Of a stretch of DNA of 64,000 nucleotides, positions 6,786-14,559 are shown one piece after another. Every line of letters starts with the position of its first letter. Position 1 is the first letter of the stretch. Below the pieces are notes generated by a model. It was not told the origin of the DNA. It did no database searches and saw only the letters and a list, made by a program, of their open reading frames with translations. The stretch comes from Actinomadura opuntiae (lineage in GTDB: Bacteria > Actinomycetota > Actinomycetes > Streptosporangiales > Streptosporangiaceae), in contig NZ_JASNWF010000020.1 of the NCBI RefSeq assembly GCF_030283205.1, positions 124,001-188,000 on the forward strand, written 5' to 3'. The position numbers and the translations under genes are program-made.

Positions 6786-9029
6786 ATGACCATCGGGCTG
6801 ACCGAGGAGCACCGCGACCTGCGGGACGCGGTGCGGGCCTTCACGTCCCGGCAGGTGACGCAGGCGGCCGTCCGCGCCGCGGTCGACGCCGAGGCCGAGA
6901 AGGCGCCCGCGTTCTGGGCCGACCTCGCCGCGCAGGGGCTGCTCGGCCTGCACCTGCCGGAGGACGCGGGCGGCGCCGGATACGGGCTGGTCGAGCTGGC
7001 CGTCGTGCTGGAGGAGCTGGGCCGCGCGATGACCCCGGGGCCGTTCCTGCCGACCGTGCTGGCGAGCGCGGTGCTGCACCGGGCCGGACACACCGCGCAC
7101 CTTTCCAGGCTGGCGTCGGGCGCGGTGCTCGGCGCGGTCGGGTTGGAAGCGGGCGGCGTCACGCTGTCGCGCCCCGACGGCGACGCGACGGTGTCGCCCT
7201 CCGGCCGGAACGTGACGGTGTCGCGCTCCGGCGGCGATGTCACGCTGACCGGCGTCTCCGCGCCGGTGCTCGGCGGGCAGCTCGCCGACGTGTTCGTCCT
7301 GCCGGCCGCCGACGGCGAGGCGACGGCCTGGGCCGTCCTGCCGCGCGACGCCGTCACCGTCGAGGCGCTGCCCAGCCACGACCTCACCCGCCGCCTGGCC
7401 AGGGTCAGGTTGGAGAATACAACGGTCCCCGCCGAGTCGGTTGTGAATCTGGACTCACGCGACGTGCGGGACCTCGCCGCGACGCTGTTCGCCGCCGAGT
7501 CGTCCGGGCTCGCCGACCGGGCCACCACCACCGCCGCCGAGTACGCCAAGGTCCGCGAGCAGTTCGGCCGCCCGATCGGCCAGTTCCAGGGCGTCAAGCA
7601 CCGCTGCGCCCGGATGCTCGCGCACGCCGAGCAGGCCCGCGCCTGCGCCTGGGACGCCGCCCGCGCCCAGGACGAGACCGGCACCAGGCCCGGCGAGGCG
7701 TCGCTCGCCGCCGCCGTCGCCGGCGCGACCAGCGTCCAGGCCGCCTTCCAGACCGCCAAGGACTGCATCCAGACCCTCGGCGGCATCGGCTTCACCTGGG
7801 AGCACGACGCGAGCCTCTACCTGCGCCGCGCCCAGACCCTGCGCGTCCTGCTCGGCTCCACCGCGTCCTGGCGGCGCCGCGTCGCGTCCCTCACCCTCGC
7901 CGGCGTCCGCCGCGACCTGGGCGTCGACCTGCCGCCGGAGGCCGAGGCCGTCCGCGCCGGGATCCGCGCCGAACTGGAACCGGCCAAGGCCCTCACCGGC
8001 AAGGAGCGCACCGACCACCTCGCCGACCGCGGCTACACCGCCCCGCATCTGCCCGCCCCCTGGGGCAAGGGCGCCGACGCCGTCACCCAGCTCGTCATCT
8101 CCGAGGAGATGCGCGCCGCCGGCCTGCGCGTCCACGACATGATCATCGGGAACTGGGTCGTCCCGACGCTGATCGCACACGGTTCGCCCGCCCAGCAGGA
8201 GCGGTTCCTGCCCGCCTCGCTGCGCGGCGACGTCCGCTGGTGCCAGCTGTTCTCCGAGCCCGGCGCCGGCTCCGACCTCGCCGCGCTGTCCACCCGCGCC
8301 GAGAAGGCCGACGGCGGCTGGACGATCACCGGGCAGAAGGTGTGGACGTCCATGGCCCGCGAGGCCGACTGGGGCATCCTGCTCGCCCGCACCGACCCGT
8401 CCGTCCCCAAGCACAAGGGGCTGTCGTACTTCCTGCTCGACATGAGGTCGCCCGGCATCGACGTCCGCCCGCTGCGCGAGCTGACCGGCGACCAGCTGTT
8501 CAACGAGGTGTTCCTCGACGGCGTCTTCATCCCCGACGACCTGCTCGTCGCGCGGCCCGGCGACGGCTGGAAGCTCGCCCGCACCACCCTCGCCAACGAG
8601 CGCGTCTCGCTGTCCAACGACTCGTCCCTCGGCAGCGGCGGCGAAGCCCTCCTCAAGCTCGCCGCCGGCGGCGCCGACGACGAACGCCTCACCACCCTCG
8701 GCGGCATCCTCTGCGACGCCCAGTCCAGCAGCCTGTTCGGGCTGCGCACCACGCTGCGCTCCATCGCCGGCGACCAGCCCGGCGCCGAGTCCAGCATCGG
8801 CAAGCTGATCGGCGTCGAGCACCTCCAGCAGGTCTGGGAGACCGCCGTCGACTGGATCGGCCCGGACGCGCTGACCGGCGAGGGGACCGGCAGGGGAGAC
8901 CCGACCTGGATGTTCCTCAACTCCCGCAACATGTCGATCGCGGGCGGCACCACCGACGTCCAGCTCAACATCATCGGCGAGCGGCTCCTCGGGCTCCCCC
9001 GCGACCCACAGCCCGCCGGAACCGCCTGA
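6786..9029 (+). CDS. fused two-domain acyl-CoA dehydrogenase, FadE34-like
   Basis: 747 residues, about twice a normal acyl-CoA dehydrogenase. The first half ends with an EQFGRPIGQFQ block and QTLGGIGFTWEHD (about residues 330-345); the second half has the middle-domain FSEPGAGSDLA (near 490) and ends MSIAGGTTDVQLNIIGERLLGLPRD. This tandem layout is that of FadE34 (ChsE3) of M. tuberculosis, which dehydrogenates a steroid side-chain CoA thioester and whose gene lies beside kstR. ATG 6786 follows GAGGACACCT. It is divergent from the SDR at 5638-6558 and preceded by a clear promoter with a KstR-like dyad. An in-frame 27-bp repeat lies in the first half (7158-7265). Exact chain-length specificity is unknown. 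Confidence 0.85.
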   Translation: MTIGLTEEHRDLRDAVRAFTSRQVTQAAVRAAVDAEAEKAPAFWADLAAQGLLGLHLPEDAGGAGYGLVELAVVLEELGRAMTPGPFLPTVLASAVLHRAGHTAHLSRLASGAVLGAVGLEAGGVTLSRPDGDATVSPSGRNVTVSRSGGDVTLTGVSAPVLGGQLADVFVLPAADGEATAWAVLPRDAVTVEALPSHDLTRRLARVRLENTTVPAESVVNLDSRDVRDLAATLFAAESSGLADRATTTAAEYAKVREQFGRPIGQFQGVKHRCARMLAHAEQARACAWDAARAQDETGTRPGEASLAAAVAGATSVQAAFQTAKDCIQTLGGIGFTWEHDASLYLRRAQTLRVLLGSTASWRRRVASLTLAGVRRDLGVDLPPEAEAVRAGIRAELEPAKALTGKERTDHLADRGYTAPHLPAPWGKGADAVTQLVISEEMRAAGLRVHDMIIGNWVVPTLIAHGSPAQQERFLPASLRGDVRWCQLFSEPGAGSDLAALSTRAEKADGGWTITGQKVWTSMAREADWGILLARTDPSVPKHKGLSYFLLDMRSPGIDVRPLRELTGDQLFNEVFLDGVFIPDDLLVARPGDGWKLARTTLANERVSLSNDSSLGSGGEALLKLAAGGADDERLTTLGGILCDAQSSSLFGLRTTLRSIAGDQPGAESSIGKLIGVEHLQQVWETAVDWIGPDALTGEGTGRGDPTWMFLNSRNMSIAGGTTDVQLNIIGERLLGLPRDPQPAGTA
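7158..7265 (+). repeat. 27-bp in-frame tandem repeat inside the FadE34-like gene
   Basis: Three diverged 27-bp units (7158-7184, 7185-7211, 7212-7238) and the start of a fourth encode VTLSRPDGD, ATVSPSGRN, VTVSRSGGD and VTLTGVSAP. The segment falls in the beta-sheet domain of the first half and would make extra beta-hairpin turns. It keeps frame. Confidence 0.7.
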
Positions 9030-9138
9030 TGCCGATGGAGAGCACCGTCACCCTGGGCCTGCCGAAGCCCTCTTCATAGCCAAACACCCACCCCGCCTCC
9101 CGCTGACGAGCCCCGCCTCGCCGCGTGCTCCTTGAGTT

Positions 9139-9167
9139 AATCTATGTAGATTCAATCTATGTAGATT
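9139..9167 (+). promoter_or_regulatory. two tandem perfect-arm palindromes upstream of ATPase gene
   Basis: AATCTATGTAGATT occurs twice, at 9139-9152 and 9154-9167 (15-bp period). Each is a dyad with 6-bp perfect arms AATCTA/TAGATT. The pair is AT-rich in a very GC-rich region and ends one base before the GGAG ribosome-binding site of the ATPase gene, so a protein bound here would block its promoter or early transcript. The rest of the 9030-9176 gap shows no gene. Confidence 0.7.
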
Positions 9168-9176
9168 GGAGCTACC

Positions 9177-10604
9177 TTGCCGGGGTTCATCGGGCGGGAC
9201 GTGGAACTCGCGGTCCTGCGCAAGCGGCTGGACCGCGTCGCCAGGAGCGGGGCGGGAGCGGCGCTCGCGCTGCGCGGCCGGCGGCAGGTGGGCAAGTCCC
9301 GGCTCGTCCAGGAGTTCTGCGACCGCGCGGGTGTGCCGTACGTGTTCTCCACCGCCACCAAGGGCGCCTCGCCGATCGAGGCGGTGGACGCCTTCCTGCG
9401 GGACGTCCGGGAGTCGGCGCTGCCGACGGACCCCGAACTCGTGCCGACGTTGCAGAACGGCAGCTGGCCGGACGCCTTCCGGGTGCTGGCCTCGCTGCTG
9501 CCGGACGCGCCGTCCATCCTCGTCCTGGACGAGCTGCCCTGGCTGGCCGAGCAGGACGCGCTGTTCGACGGCGCGCTGCAGACGGCCTGGGACCGGCTCC
9601 TGTCGTCCAGGCCGGTGCTGCTCCTGCTGCTGGGCAGCGACGTGCACATGATGGAACGGCTCACCGCCCACGACCGGCCGTTCTACGGGCGTGCCGACAC
9701 CATGGTCCTCGGCCCGCTGAACCCGGCGGACCTGAGCGACGCGCTCGGGCTGGGCGCGGCGGACGCCATCGACGCGCACCTGGTGACGGGCGGACTGCCC
9801 GGGATCGTCCGCACCTGGCCGCACGGGACGCCCGCGCTGGAGTTCCTCGAGGAGGAGTGTGCCGATCCCGCGGCGGCGCTGTTCGGCGTCCCGGAGGCGT
9901 CGATGCTCGCCGAGTTCCCCAACCCCGACGTCGCCCGCCGTGTGATCGAGGCGGTGGGGTTCGGCGACCGCACGCACGCCAACATCGCCGCGTCCGCGGG
10001 CAGCCGCGCCGGCGCCGTCCCGTCGGGGACGCTCTCGCCCCTGCTGCGGCGCCTCATCGAGGAGAAGCGGGTCATCGCGGTGGACGAGCCGCTGTCGACG
10101 CGTCCCGGCAAGCCCGCCCTCTACCGCATCGCCGACAGCAACCTGCGCCTGTATCTGGCCGCGCTGCGGGCGGCGCACGAGCAGGCGCGGCGGGGCCGCC
10201 CGGAGGCGGGCTTCCGGATCGTCCGGCGGCGCTGGACCTCGTGGCGCGGGCGCGCCGTCGAGCCGCTGGTGAGGGAGGCCCTCGAACGCGCGGACCTGCC
10301 CTGGCCGGAGGTGGAGGCGGTCGGCGGATGGTGGAACCGGCGGTTCGATCCCGAGGTCGACCTGGTCGGGGCCGACCGCGCGCCCGTCGCGGGCCGCATC
10401 GGGTTCGCCGGGGCGGTCAAGTGGCTCGGCAGCCCCTTCGACGAGCACGACCTGGCAGGTCTACGGCGCGCGGCCGTCCAGGTCCCGGGGTTCGATCCGG
10501 CCGCGACCGGGCTCGTAGTGGTGTCGTTGTCCGGCATCCGGGCGCGCGACGGCGTCGACCTCGTCTGGACGCCGGAGGACGTGGTGGCCGCCTGGCGCTC
10601 CTGA
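9177..10604 (+). CDS. AAA-type ATP-binding protein (archaeal ATPase/DUF234 family)
   Basis: 475 residues. Walker A GRRQVGKS is at 34-41 and a Walker B strand (ILVLDELPWL) near 120, followed by an arginine-rich lid and a winged-helix region (about 250-330, with LSPLLRRLIEEKRV). The C-terminal third, with RGRAVEPLVREALE and a conserved Trp-Trp-Asn (GGWWNRRFDPEVDLVG), resembles the nuclease-like DUF234 domain of archaeal-type ATPases; the segment FDPEVDLV...GAVKW could be a PD-(D/E)XK-like core. Function in these families is unknown. TTG 9177 is chosen because GGAG lies 5 nt before it. It interrupts the steroid locus and is controlled by a pair of unusual palindromes, so it is probably an insertion unrelated to catabolism. 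Confidence 0.75.
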   Translation: MPGFIGRDVELAVLRKRLDRVARSGAGAALALRGRRQVGKSRLVQEFCDRAGVPYVFSTATKGASPIEAVDAFLRDVRESALPTDPELVPTLQNGSWPDAFRVLASLLPDAPSILVLDELPWLAEQDALFDGALQTAWDRLLSSRPVLLLLLGSDVHMMERLTAHDRPFYGRADTMVLGPLNPADLSDALGLGAADAIDAHLVTGGLPGIVRTWPHGTPALEFLEEECADPAAALFGVPEASMLAEFPNPDVARRVIEAVGFGDRTHANIAASAGSRAGAVPSGTLSPLLRRLIEEKRVIAVDEPLSTRPGKPALYRIADSNLRLYLAALRAAHEQARRGRPEAGFRIVRRRWTSWRGRAVEPLVREALERADLPWPEVEAVGGWWNRRFDPEVDLVGADRAPVAGRIGFAGAVKWLGSPFDEHDLAGLRRAAVQVPGFDPAATGLVVVSLSGIRARDGVDLVWTPEDVVAAWRS

Positions 10605-10611
10605 TCCCGGA

Positions 10612-12240
10612 TCAGTCGAGGGCGGCCTCGACCTCGCGGCGGATGACCTTGCCGGTGGCGTTGCGGGGGAGGGGGGCGGTGGTGATCTTCCAGCGGGAGG
10701 GGACCTTGAAGTAGGCGAGGCGGTCGCGGGCGAAGGCGGCCAGGTCGGCCTCGGTGGCGGGGGCGGCGCCGAAGACGACGACGGCGAGGGCCTCCTGGCC
10801 GAGGTCGGGGTGCGGGACGCCGAGGACGATGCACTCGCGGACGCCCGGGTACTCGGCGAGGACGTTCTCGATCTCGGCCGGGTAGACGTTCTCGCCGCCG
10901 CGGATGATCAGGTCGGAGCGGCGGGCGGTGAGGCGGAGGCGGCCCTGCTCGACCATGCCGATGTCGCCGGTGTGCAGCCACCGGCCGGCGCGGATCGCGC
11001 GGGCGGTGGCGTCGTCGTCGCGCCAGTAGCCGAGCATGTTGTAGGCGCTGCGGACGCAGACCTCGCCCTCCTCGCCCTCGGGCAGCGGCTTGCCGTCGGG
11101 GTCGCGGATCTCCAGCGCGACGCCGGCGACGGGGCGGCCGAGCGTGCCCGGGGATTCGGCGAGGTCCATGGGGGACGCGACGGCGACGCCGGTGCAGGTC
11201 TCGGTGAGGCCGTAGCTGTCGACGAGGGCGTTCGCGGCCGGCGGGAACGCGGCGCGCAGCCTCTCCTTGAACGCGGGCGAGGACGGTGCCGAGGCCAAGG
11301 CGAAGGCGGTGAGCGAGGACGTGTCGTAACGGGACAGATCGCCGTGCTCGATCATCCGGTTCGCCATCGTGGGGACGGCGCCCCAGTTCGTCACGCGCTC
11401 CTTCTCGATCAGCCGCAGGACCCTGTCGACGTCGAACGCGCCCTCGTGCATGACGACGGCGGTGCCGGTGGCGAGCCGGGGGACGGCGAGGTTGTGCAGG
11501 CTGGCGATGTGGAACAGCGGGAGGGCGAGCAGGTAGCGGCGGGTCGCGGGGTCGGTGGGGTCGCCGAACGCCCGCATCAGCGCGTCGTTCAGCCGGTGGT
11601 ACTCGATCACCGAGGTCAGGTTGCGGTGCGAGTGCACCGCGCCCTTCGGGCGGCCTGACGTGCCGCTGGTGTAGAGGATGACCGCCGGGTCGTCCTCGGC
11701 GACGTCCGGGAGGTCGAGGGCGGCGGACGGGTACCGGGCGGCGAGCGCGGGGACGTCCTCCTCCATCGTCAGGACGCGGGTGCCGGCGGGCATCTGCGCC
11801 GCGCGCTTGGCGTCCGCGACGACGATCGAAGGCTCGGTGTGGCCGAGGGCGTACTCGATCTCGCGGGGCGCCCACCAGGCGTTGTAGCCGACGGCGATGG
11901 CGCCCGCGGCGATCGCGCCCCAGAACGCCACGATCCATTCCGGGCTGTTGGCGGCGTCGATGGCGATGCGGTCGCCGGGCCGCACGCCGTGCTCGTCGCG
12001 CAGCGCCTTCGCCAGCGACGCGGCCTGGGCGGCGTGCTCGGCGAAGCTCAGCCGGCGGTCCGCGGTGACGATGTAGTCGCGGTCGCCGTGCACGGCGGAC
12101 CGGGCGAGCACCTCACCGAGGCTGCGGGCCCGTCCGGCGAACACCGGGAGCCGGGTGCCGAGCACCTCCTCCTCGCGCAGTTCGAACTCGCCGCCGGGGC
12201 CGGTCAGCCGCTGCATGATCTCCATCGCCGTCGTGGCCAT
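10612..12240 (-). CDS. acyl-CoA synthetase (ANL superfamily)
   Basis: 542 residues. ATP/AMP motif YTSGTSGRPKG at 190-200, YGLTET near 351, TGDIG near 436, hinge region and a C-terminal catalytic Lys in GKVIRRE (about 530). These enzymes activate a carboxylate to the AMP ester and then the CoA thioester. In this locus the substrate is probably a steroid side-chain acid or a ring-degradation product; the sequence does not separate these. ATG 12240 is preceded by GGAGGAGG. The promoter has -10 GAGCCT (12270-12265) 29 bp downstream of a weak steroid-regulon box (12300-12314). It converges on the ATPase gene with 7 bp between stop codons. Confidence 0.9.
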   Translation of the reverse strand: MATTAMEIMQRLTGPGGEFELREEEVLGTRLPVFAGRARSLGEVLARSAVHGDRDYIVTADRRLSFAEHAAQAASLAKALRDEHGVRPGDRIAIDAANSPEWIVAFWGAIAAGAIAVGYNAWWAPREIEYALGHTEPSIVVADAKRAAQMPAGTRVLTMEEDVPALAARYPSAALDLPDVAEDDPAVILYTSGTSGRPKGAVHSHRNLTSVIEYHRLNDALMRAFGDPTDPATRRYLLALPLFHIASLHNLAVPRLATGTAVVMHEGAFDVDRVLRLIEKERVTNWGAVPTMANRMIEHGDLSRYDTSSLTAFALASAPSSPAFKERLRAAFPPAANALVDSYGLTETCTGVAVASPMDLAESPGTLGRPVAGVALEIRDPDGKPLPEGEEGEVCVRSAYNMLGYWRDDDATARAIRAGRWLHTGDIGMVEQGRLRLTARRSDLIIRGGENVYPAEIENVLAEYPGVRECIVLGVPHPDLGQEALAVVVFGAAPATEADLAAFARDRLAYFKVPSRWKITTAPLPRNATGKVIRREVEAALD

Positions 12241-12264
12241 CGAGCCTCCTCCTCGCGTGGCCGA

Positions 12265-12397
12265 AGGCTCTCACCCCGGCCGCGCGGACCAGCAGGTCTT
12301 TCCACTGAGCGAGACCGGGCCGCAGGGTGCCCGTCGCGTTGGGAGCGTTCCGGTGAGCGGGACTTCGGCGATCGCGTGGGCCGCGTCACCTCACCAT
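12265..12397. promoter_or_regulatory. divergent promoter with two steroid-regulon boxes
   Basis: Between the synthetase (minus) and an SDR (plus) are TTCCACTGAGCGAGA (12300-12314, reading TCTCGCTCAGTGGAA toward the synthetase) and TTCCGGTGAGCGGGA (12348-12362, facing the SDR). Exactly 29 bp further lie GAGCCT (12270-12265, minus) and CACCAT (12392-12397, plus), both fitting NANNNT. The first box is weak on its own; spacing and orientation support it. Confidence 0.5.
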
Positions 12398-12430
12398 GAC
12401 CGCACCAGGACGCAAGCAGGGGGGACGGGC

Positions 12431-13192
12431 ATGGGAAGCCTCGACGGCAAGGTCGCGATCGTCACCGGTGCGGGCCAGGGCGTCGGCCAGGGCATCGCGC
12501 TGGCGCTGGCGTCGGAGGGCGCGGCGATCGCCGTGCTCGGCCGGACGGCGGCGAAGCTGGAGACGACGTGCGGCCTGGTCCGCGAGCGCGGCGCGGACGC
12601 CGAGCCGTTCGCCTGCGACGTGGCCGACACCGACGCGATCCCCGGTGTGGTGGACGCGGTCGCCGGACGTTTCGGGGGTGTCGACATCCTCGTCAACAAC
12701 GCCTACTCGGGCGGGTTCGGGCCGCTGCTGGAGATGAGCGACGAGAAGTTCCAGCGGGGCTTCCGGACCGGCCCGTTCGCGGCGTTCGCGTTCATGAAGG
12801 CGTGCCACCCGCACATGAAGGCGCGCGGCGGCGGCAACATCATCAACCTCGTCACCTCGGCGATGGTGCGCTGGGATCCGACGACGTACGGCGCGTACGC
12901 GGCGGCCAAGCAAGCGCTGCGGTCGCTGACCCGGACGGCCGCCGCCGAGTGGGGACCGGACGGTATCCGCGCCAACTCCATCGCCCCGCATGCCCTCTCA
13001 CCTGGTCTGAAGCGGTGGACCGAGGCGTTCCCGGAGGCCGCGGAGGAGTTCCGCAAGACCATCCCGCTCGGCTACATCGGCGACTGCGAGGAAGACATCG
13101 GCAACGCCGTCGTCGCCCTCGTCCAGCCGGCCCTGCGCTACCTGACCGGCGCGACGGTGCCGCTGGACGGCGGCCAAGCCCATTTCGGCTGA
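12431..13192 (+). CDS. SDR-family oxidoreductase
   Basis: 253 residues. Coenzyme loop TGAGQGVGQG at about 13-22, NNAYSG in place of the common NNAG (about 93-98), Ser about 139 in LVTSAM, Tyr-x3-Lys in YAAAK (about 156-160) and a final DGGQAHFG. The Arg in VLGRT after beta-2 suggests NADP(H). The C-terminal half is close in style to SDRs that reduce or oxidise hydroxyacyl-CoA or alicyclic ketones. The substrate is unknown; its place between two catabolic promoters argues for a role in steroid or acid breakdown. ATG 12431 follows a G-rich Shine-Dalgarno (GGGGGGA). A hairpin follows the gene at 13259-13295. Confidence 0.8.
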   Translation: MGSLDGKVAIVTGAGQGVGQGIALALASEGAAIAVLGRTAAKLETTCGLVRERGADAEPFACDVADTDAIPGVVDAVAGRFGGVDILVNNAYSGGFGPLLEMSDEKFQRGFRTGPFAAFAFMKACHPHMKARGGGNIINLVTSAMVRWDPTTYGAYAAAKQALRSLTRTAAAEWGPDGIRANSIAPHALSPGLKRWTEAFPEAAEEFRKTIPLGYIGDCEEDIGNAVVALVQPALRYLTGATVPLDGGQAHFG

Positions 13193-13252
13193 CACGGCGC
13201 CCATGCCGACCGGATCGCGGCGGCGCTCGAGAGCCGCTGACGCGGCCATCGC

Positions 13253-13302
13253 TCCCAGTCAGCGGGATGCCCGGAACGTCCGGGCATCCCGCTGATTAAC
13301 GT
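13253..13302 (+). promoter_or_regulatory. promoter of the side-chain operon: box plus -10
   Basis: TCCCAGTCAGCGGGA (13253-13267) is followed after 29 bp by TAACGT (13297-13302), a good NANNNT -10. This is the only promoter-like arrangement ahead of the eight-gene operon 13360-21876. A partial second copy of the box (TCCCGCTGATTAAC) starts at 13287. The leader would be about 50 nt. Confidence 0.5.
13259..13295. terminator. 17-bp perfect stem-loop overlapping the operon promoter
   Basis: Arms 13259-13275 and 13279-13295 are perfectly complementary over 17 bp around a 3-nt loop (ACG). It lies 66 bp after the SDR stop and could end that transcript, yet it lies between the box and the -10 of the following operon, so it may also act as an operator or cruciform. 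No T tract follows. Confidence 0.6.
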
Positions 13303-13359
13303 CGAGTGGCCACCCACCTCGGGCCCGCGCCGACCCGCAAGACTCACCCAGGGAAGTCG

Positions 13360-14559
13360 ATGACCAAGGAAACCCCCGATGTGCTCTCCCCGGCGAGACT
13401 GGGCCCGATCACGCTGCGCAACCGGATCGTCAAGGCGGCCACCTACGAGGGGCTGACCAGGGACGGCCAGGTCACCGACGCGCTGATCGACTTCCACGTC
13501 CGGCATGCGCGCGGCGGCGTGGGGATGACGACCGTCGCGTACTGCGCGGTCGCGCCGGAGGGGCGCACCGACCGGCGGCAGATCCACTGGCGGGACGAGG
13601 CGCTGCCGGGCCTGCGCAAGCTGACCGACGCCGTGCACGCCGAGGGGGCCGCGGCCCAGGCGCAGATCGGGCACGCCGGCCCGGTCGCCAACCCCAAGAG
13701 CAACAGGCTCCCGGCGCTCGCGCCGAGCCGCCACTTCCACCTGACGACGCAGACGGTCGCGCGGGCCGCCACGCACGCGGACATCAGGCGGATCGTCGAC
13801 GCGCACGCCCACGCGGGCAGGATGGCGATCGAGGCCGGGTTCGACTCGATCGAGATCCACATGGGGCACAACTACCTGACCAGCTCGTTCCTCAGCCCCA
13901 AGATCAACCACCGCAAGGACGAGTACGGCGGCTCGCTGGAGAACCGCGCCCGGCTGGCCCGCGACATCGGCCGCGCCGTCCGCGACGCCGTCGGCGACCG
14001 CATCGCGATCACCGCGAAGCTGAACATGGACGACGGCGTGCCCGGCGGCTTCTGGATCGACGAGGCGATCCAGGTCGCGCGGTGGCTGGAGGCGGACGGC
14101 TCGGTCGACGCCCTCCAGATGACCGCCGGCAGCTCGCTGCTGAACCCGATGTACCTGTTCAAGGGCGACGCGCCGCTGCACGAGTTCGCCGCCGTGATGA
14201 AGCAGCCGACCAAGCTCGGGATCAAGCTGATCGGCAGGCACTTCCTGAAGTCCTACCCGTACCAGGACCTCTACCTGCTGAGGGACGCCCGGCAGATCCG
14301 CGCCGCGGTGAAGCTGCCGATGATCCTGCTCGGCGGCGTCACCGACCGGGCCGGGATGGACACCGCGATGGCGGAGGGCTTCCCGTTCGTCGCGATGGCC
14401 CGCGCGCTGCTGCGCGAGCCCGACCTGATCAACCGGATCAAGGACGAGCCCGCCACCCGATCGCTGTGCATCCACTGCAACAAGTGCATGACGGCGATCT
14501 ACGGCGGCACCCACTGCGTCCTGTCCACCGAGCCTGCCTGGGGAAGCGCGAGTGCGTGA
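13360..14559 (+). CDS. old-yellow-enzyme-type NADH:flavin oxidoreductase
   Basis: 399-residue TIM-barrel flavoprotein. Early LGPITLRNRIVKAATYEG binds FMN, QIGHAG (about 105) is the usual active-site region, and IEIHMGHNYLTSSFLSP (about 165) is the OYE signature. It ends with CIHCNKC and a fourth Cys ten positions on, a cysteine set like that of 2,4-dienoyl-CoA reductases, but the FAD/NAD domains of those larger proteins are absent. ATG 13360 follows AGGGAAG; an upstream in-frame GTG at 13306 lacks this. It overlaps the next ligase by 8 bp and opens the side-chain operon. A reductase for an enone or dienoyl-CoA intermediate is likely; the substrate is unknown. Confidence 0.85.
   Translation: MTKETPDVLSPARLGPITLRNRIVKAATYEGLTRDGQVTDALIDFHVRHARGGVGMTTVAYCAVAPEGRTDRRQIHWRDEALPGLRKLTDAVHAEGAAAQAQIGHAGPVANPKSNRLPALAPSRHFHLTTQTVARAATHADIRRIVDAHAHAGRMAIEAGFDSIEIHMGHNYLTSSFLSPKINHRKDEYGGSLENRARLARDIGRAVRDAVGDRIAITAKLNMDDGVPGGFWIDEAIQVARWLEADGSVDALQMTAGSSLLNPMYLFKGDAPLHEFAAVMKQPTKLGIKLIGRHFLKSYPYQDLYLLRDARQIRAAVKLPMILLGGVTDRAGMDTAMAEGFPFVAMARALLREPDLINRIKDEPATRSLCIHCNKCMTAIYGGTHCVLSTEPAWGSASA

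Noticed and set aside
9029..9076. Short plus-strand frame overlapping the FadE34-like stop
   Set aside because: Only 15 codons, no ribosome-binding site and no recognisable sequence.
9098..9112. Another copy of the steroid-regulon box (TCCCGCTGACGAGCC)
   Set aside because: Only the left half fits and no NANNNT element follows at 29-31 bp; probably chance.
13306..13359. Upstream GTG start for the OYE gene
   Set aside because: It would begin 3 nt after the predicted -10 and has no ribosome-binding site; ATG 13360 has AGGGAAG.
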